Below, one piece after another: positions 5,201 to 7,889 of a stretch of 7,889 bases of DNA. Source of the DNA: a bacterium (GTDB lineage Bacteria > UBP14 > UBA6098 > JAFGQG01); contig JAFGGQ010000144.1 in assembly GCA_016930435.1 (NCBI GenBank), positions 1-7,889 on the forward strand, in the 5' to 3' direction. The notes beneath the pieces were generated by a model that searched no databases, had not been told where the DNA came from, and saw only the letters and a program-made list of their open reading frames with translations. Position 1 is the first letter of the stretch. Each line of letters starts with the position of its first letter. Made by a program: the position numbers and the translations under genes.

Positions 5201-7666
5201 GGTAAGATCCATCATGACCTGGGTCCAGGTTGTCATGATTCCTGAGTAAGCAGGTTGACCTGCAATCGGACTGCTAAAAAACGTACTTATAACACTGGGA
5301 TATCCGGCAGGAGGGGTCCATAGATCCCAGGATCTGCCGTTATTGATGGAGGTATAGATCTGCCCACCGTCAAAGTTGGTTTCCATATTATACCAGTGCC
5401 AGAATGTGAAGTAGGAGGTAGGGGATGTAAGTGGGACGTCCAGTGTCCAGTCGGCCAGATCCACGCCGTAATTAGCAGTGAGCACCGTTCCCCAGCAATT
5501 GGGGGCGGAGTGAGCGGGATCAGGACCAGGAGCGCCGGGCATTCCCCATTGCCATCCTCCATCCGGTGGAAATGGAATCAAACCGCCGTCATCATCGTCG
5601 AAATCTTCTACCCACCAGGGCACAGCAGGATCCAGGAAGAGGGTATCCACATAGGTGGTTTCGGTTTCATTCACGGTAATAGTCTGAGCCTCGGTGGTAT
5701 AACCAAATTGAGTACCAATGACGCTATACATTCCGGCTTCAACGGCATCAAAGAAGTAACCGCCGGCAGCATCGGTAACGTCAGCCAGTCCGGTACCCTG
5801 AAGTATAATATTGATACCCGGGTCGCCCAGTGGGCCGGTATCGGTGAGATCGGCAAAACCCTGTATATAACCTATGGGCATTCCCATCAGATAGAGATCA
5901 ACCCAGGCGGTATCATCTACAAGAACGGTAACCGCAAATGCTGTGTCGGGATAGAACCCGGCAAAGGTTCCGATCACGGTATATGTACCCGGGGGCACGT
6001 ATGGGAATATAAAGTAACCGGTAGCATCGCTGAAAACGAATGTTCCCAGTTCATCTACGGTAACCTGGATATTGCTGTGGTCAACCCGGCCATCCAGGAG
6101 TGCGATACCCTCGATACCTCCGCTTGGGGGCGGGTCCGTGGTGAACTTTATCGCGCGGCCATTGGCCAAACCGGCGGCATCAGGATGTAAAGTACCATTA
6201 TAAAGGTATTGATAGCCATATAGCTGGGTTTCATCTTCCAAACCAACTGAGCATCCTGTCGGTCTTGCCACAACATTATATTGAGTAACGATCTCTCCAT
6301 TGCCACCGAGGGCGGTGTAATAGTCCGGATCGTAGATAATTGCCTCAAAGGTTTCCGGATCACCGCTATAGTAGTGATGACATTCTTTCCATTCCACGAT
6401 GAGGTAGTGATTTACGGCATCATAACCAACGTAAATATCCCCGCCATAGCCGGGGTTAAGATCATCCCAGAAAGGCGCAACAATACAGTCCAGATTGTCT
6501 GCATCGGGCATTGGATCGTTAGTAAAATCAGATACAGTACTTGGCCGGGTAAAAGTGATCCGGCCGTTAGTAGAGACGAAAATGGTGTCGTAGTCAGTGC
6601 CATAGAACCGGAAGGTAAATGGCATGATCCAACCCGCCCAGTTATCGTCCTCGTCTCCCAGTGTACTGGGAGCTACGACGCCTTGCAGTTCGATCCAGTT
6701 GTACACCGGGGCTTCGGGGTAAAGGTCAACATCGTCATAGGCAAAATATTCACCGATCACGGAGAACTGGAAAGTATCGGTAGTTGCGCAATTTCCGGAG
6801 GTGTCGCAGGCGGTAATGAAGTAGCGGATGATGGTCCAGTCGGATTGACCGGGGATAAAGTTTTGGAATGCTGCTCCGCCAAGGAAGTTCATAAGTATCC
6901 GGGTAAAACCTCCGCCTGTACTGTAGTAGAGGAATGAGCTATCGGGTTCTAAAGCAACATTATCAGTAATATTAGCATCTATCTGGTACTGGAGCAATCC
7001 AGGGGCCTGATTACCCAGAGGGGTATGAGTGATAATTGGGGGATCGAAATCGCCGGGAGGTGCAAAGCCCATGATCTCAACGCTATCAACAGCCCAGTAG
7101 TAATCATTATCTCTTTTATAAACCCATCCGATTCGGAATGAATCTGAGGCGGCAACCCATGCGGAAATATCGAACCACATGTCTTCGGTAGAATCGATGG
7201 ATGCTCCGATAGCAGAATACTCCCAGATCTGGTTTTCCCAGTCAAGGGTGTCGCCAGCTACAGTCAAGGCGTTTGGGTTTTGGTCAAAGACGATGTACAT
7301 ACTTCCGGTGCCCGAGCTCCAGGTTCGCCAGCGATGCCGGAAGGAAAAATGCACGGAGTCATAGACGCCGGGATACATCACCGGGGACATCAACCAGTCG
7401 TTGTGAATCACGCTAGAGCCGACGTAACGGATGGCTGCTGCCAAACCGAATTCAGCGGGGGCAATGGGTGCTCCGGACTGGTACCAGTCTTCCTCCCCTA
7501 ACGTCGGGTTGCTACCGCCAGCCATAGTATCCCATCCTGCCGGTAAAAAAGCTCCTTCGAAATCTTCAATCAAAAGCGTATCAACTGTCTGGGCGTTAAT
7601 GCAGGGGACAACCATCAATACCACCACAAAAAGCATAGCCACTGACAGCAAGGCCTTATGAGACAT
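2246..7666 (-). CDS. Giant secreted multidomain beta protein with FlgD-like C-terminal sorting domain
   Basis: This 1806-aa exported protein has a signal peptide (1-25, cut after INA). Domains in order are as follows. There is a cleaved-adhesin/MAM-like jelly roll (about 28-200, from IEDFEG to WAVDSVEI), an Ig-like segment (205-305) and a nidogen-like module (306-510, with FVSTNGRITF and APFWDDLNPG). Two carboxypeptidase-regulatory-like beta sandwiches follow (515-594 and 598-679), then a second jelly roll (685-857, from WWVEDFD to GWYVDDFEAYSW) and a third regulatory-like sandwich (858-940). The rest is a propeller-like region (1035-1260), an Ig-like segment (1261-1323), a module beginning GWNLVAFP (1325-1500) and a C-terminal FlgD-Ig/type IX-like domain (about 1706-1806, starting at HQNVPNPFNA and ending KKKMVIIK). 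I see no protease or glycosidase motif, so adhesion or a surface-layer role is inferred. The ATG has AGGAGG 5 nt upstream. It is more GC-rich than its neighbours. Confidence 0.92.
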   Translation of the reverse strand: MSHKALLSVAMLFVVVLMVVPCINAQTVDTLLIEDFEGAFLPAGWDTMAGGSNPTLGEEDWYQSGAPIAPAEFGLAAAIRYVGSSVIHNDWLMSPVMYPGVYDSVHFSFRHRWRTWSSGTGSMYIVFDQNPNALTVAGDTLDWENQIWEYSAIGASIDSTEDMWFDISAWVAASDSFRIGWVYKRDNDYYWAVDSVEIMGFAPPGDFDPPIITHTPLGNQAPGLLQYQIDANITDNVALEPDSSFLYYSTGGGFTRILMNFLGGAAFQNFIPGQSDWTIIRYFITACDTSGNCATTDTFQFSVIGEYFAYDDVDLYPEAPVYNWIELQGVVAPSTLGDEDDNWAGWIMPFTFRFYGTDYDTIFVSTNGRITFTRPSTVSDFTNDPMPDADNLDCIVAPFWDDLNPGYGGDIYVGYDAVNHYLIVEWKECHHYYSGDPETFEAIIYDPDYYTALGGNGEIVTQYNVVARPTGCSVGLEDETQLYGYQYLYNGTLHPDAAGLANGRAIKFTTDPPPSGGIEGIALLDGRVDHSNIQVTVDELGTFVFSDATGYFIFPYVPPGTYTVIGTFAGFYPDTAFAVTVLVDDTAWVDLYLMGMPIGYIQGFADLTDTGPLGDPGINIILQGTGLADVTDAAGGYFFDAVEAGMYSVIGTQFGYTTEAQTITVNETETTYVDTLFLDPAVPWWVEDFDDDDGGLIPFPPDGGWQWGMPGAPGPDPAHSAPNCWGTVLTANYGVDLADWTLDVPLTSPTSYFTFWHWYNMETNFDGGQIYTSINNGRSWDLWTPPAGYPSVISTFFSSPIAGQPAYSGIMTTWTQVMMDLTGLNGAVTHIRFRFCSDELVNSHPGWYVDDFEAYSWPSGSIEGRVYDITTFEPLDGARVVAAGGSDYTDETGYFFLPQAPIGMVELGGHMTGYFSAYTNVVVYEGFTTYADLYLYPIEIEIPIEGDVSYEGSDTLFFEFCNTSNSVIDYYFSPVGGGIIWERPLTETPEFTEMSSVLDRPRNDVPSVTRDPEGISDPRSIKRTMDYGDIVAAYDLTWISPVSLAWGLGLQGDEYFWVSDPAIDRGTNHNFAFSMEDGSYTGIHHDTAPWCGVFAADMAWDGEKMWQVAVGGTNKIYAWDRLTGAVVDSLGGPWTYTNQRGLAYDPEEDVFWIGGWWMNQVYKIRGTSWAAPGTIIDSFAVPFSVAGLGWHAGRRTVWISHNAASDMIQEVNPETGEVINTIFPPGDGTGFGGAGLEVDYLGRIWYACQSLNTVFVIDTGFPVLPPAVSIDPMSGSLNPGECVTIRIIVQDEDPLPGLYEFDIYLYVTDQVPPVRIPVRLNVAPSLNQGWNLVAFPVDADPNDFYAQLSDDIIPFYYSPTRSSIYAYNPEDATYYLPSHMERAVGYYLSSWAWRTLFDVTGNPYETDTLLTLPYHSAPRFAGWHLVGNAFNRKLDWNAVVMDPEFFNMNQTYFTWTPRGWAFYNPGVPGGAPRYINPWRGFFAAVNPGLAGYGILPMKMSGTTAMLKAQPEFVEEKVAPKTERDSKNQTFLKTAMTDLLPPFNLRVSIKGYRGAWIWDRYNYISVAQSALDGWDNSDVFDCPIEPPPGSSIIPAYFSIPGDDGEFCRDTRPIFEGVKEWNFTIECGTLTPGRTVSIVWPKVHIPSVDDASFGIDNIDTRYTFTLIDEHSGVETDMRTDVDTTYTFTPTTPFHEFTFRITTYGIATDIEEKETLPTTFALHQNVPNPFNATTTFKVAVPEESHVKLSVYNILGQEIKTLVNEDMNAGYYQIMWDGRTNTGSEVGSGIYFYEMKTEKFLDKKKMVIIK
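2250..2277 (-). promoter_or_regulatory. Sigma70-like promoter for the mini-protein/exosortase cluster
   Basis: On the minus strand, TTGACA (2277-2272) and TATAAA (2255-2250) are separated by 16 bases. The whole element lies within the last codons of the giant gene, where the -35 box encodes Leu-Asp of the LDKKKMVIIK tail. A start near 2243 would give a leader of about 68 nt before the mini-protein ATG. No terminator separates the two genes, so read-through from the giant gene may add to expression. Confidence 0.55.
4859..6121 (-). repeat. Three related carboxypeptidase-regulatory-like domains within the giant protein
   Basis: Three protein-level repeats lie at residues 516-594, 598-679 and 859-936. 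Each starts with an IEG/IQG strand and contains D-x-x-G-(G)YFF/YFIF followed by a Gly-containing turn and a hydrophobic strand. Copies 1 and 2 are tandem, and copy 3 follows the second jelly roll. They probably act as rigid extracellular spacers. Confidence 0.7.
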
Positions 7667-7671
7667 CCTTT

Positions 7672-7677
7672 CCTCCT
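7672..7677 (-). promoter_or_regulatory. Ribosome binding site of the giant gene
   Basis: AGGAGG lies 5 nt before the ATG at 7666-7664. It fixes the start of the signal peptide. Confidence 0.85.
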
Positions 7678-7727
7678 TTTAAAATTAATTAATTTCTTTA
7701 TAAATTCGCTGTTAAAAATTATTTAGA

Positions 7728-7755
7728 AATATAAATACCATAGATATTATGTCAA
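7728..7755 (-). promoter_or_regulatory. Sigma70-like promoter of the giant gene
   Basis: On the minus strand, TTGACA (7755-7750) and TATATT (7733-7728) are separated by 16 bases. The predicted start near 7721 leaves a leader of about 55 nt before the ATG at 7666. It uses the same exact -35 hexamer as the two other promoters in this window, which supports all three. Confidence 0.55.
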
Positions 7756-7889
7756 GATAATATTATTGTTTTTAAATTATTTTTTAAGATAAATATTTCA
7801 TTATTTAATACCATAGTAAAGGCCATTTCCGAATCCTGGTTCATTTTTTAAAACCCCATCTTATTCTGCCAATAGCTTCTTTGTATAGC

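Larger units (their letters stand above)
7667..7889. other. AT-rich intergenic region upstream of the giant gene
   Basis: These 223 bases hold the giant gene's ribosome site and promoter. On the minus strand a 10-bp direct repeat CTATGGTATT occurs twice (7743-7734 and 7816-7807), 73 bp apart, and the first copy lies in the promoter spacer. Two short minus-strand frames are open from the right edge, one ending TAA at 7850-7848 and the other TGA at 7843-7841. Either could be the tail of an upstream gene, but neither can be recognised. No convincing terminator was seen. Confidence 0.6.

Noticed and set aside
5396-6190. A long plus-strand open frame (264 codons) and many smaller ones opposite the giant gene
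   Set aside because: They lie wholly within the giant gene, have no ribosome site or recognisable domain, and have low-complexity translations typical of antisense shadows of a coding frame.
7841-7889. Short open frame at the right edge, which could be the C-terminal tail of an upstream minus-strand gene
   Set aside because: Only 15 codons are visible, and another frame ending at 7848 is equally open, so there is no basis to choose or name a gene.
1-7889. CTATAC at the left edge and its reverse complement at the right edge as inverted ends of an element
   Set aside because: The match is only six bases with no extension, there is no recombinase gene, and the edges are arbitrary window limits.

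Overview
All five genes I can support in this window lie on the minus strand and read right to left. From right to left they are a giant secreted multidomain protein (1806 aa), a 57-aa secreted or membrane mini-protein, an exosortase-family transpeptidase, a small multi-pass membrane protein, and a Thi4-type thiazole synthase. No RNA genes, CRISPR arrays or transposase genes were seen.

The window suggests an anaerobic bacterium of an FCB-like or candidate-phylum lineage (Cloacimonadota, KSB1, WOR-3 or Zixibacteria type). The reasons are the giant beta-rich secreted protein with a C-terminal FlgD-Ig/type IX-like sorting domain, the His-type (sulfide-using) Thi4, strong AGGAGG ribosome binding sites and sigma70-like promoters. 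The phylum is inference; the sequence alone does not fix it.

Layout. Positions 7667-7889 are AT-rich noncoding DNA holding a promoter (TTGACA-16-TATATT) for the giant gene at 2246-7666. A second promoter (TTGACA-16-TATAAA) lies inside the last codons of the giant gene and points at a compact exosortase cluster. The cluster consists of the mini-protein (2002-2175), a perfect 15-bp hairpin (1942-1975), the exosortase (about 1395-1967, 5' end uncertain), its membrane partner (868-1398, ATGA overlap) and thi4 (79-852, 15-nt gap). A third promoter (TTGACA-17-TATACT) at 43-71 fires out of the left edge.

How the genes may work together. The exosortase carries the expected Cys, Arg and His residues and resembles the short XrtH type, which usually travels with a small membrane protein. 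The mini-protein just upstream has a signal peptide, a short Pro-rich segment ending in PETVPIG, one transmembrane helix and a KKKD tail. This is the architecture of an exosortase target reduced to almost nothing but its sorting signals. The most interesting hypothesis in the window is that it is a dedicated mini-substrate that would leave a mature peptide of only about 10-15 residues. The giant protein has a different C-terminal signal and is probably exported by another route. Thi4 makes the thiamin thiazole and is probably only a transcriptional passenger of the cluster.
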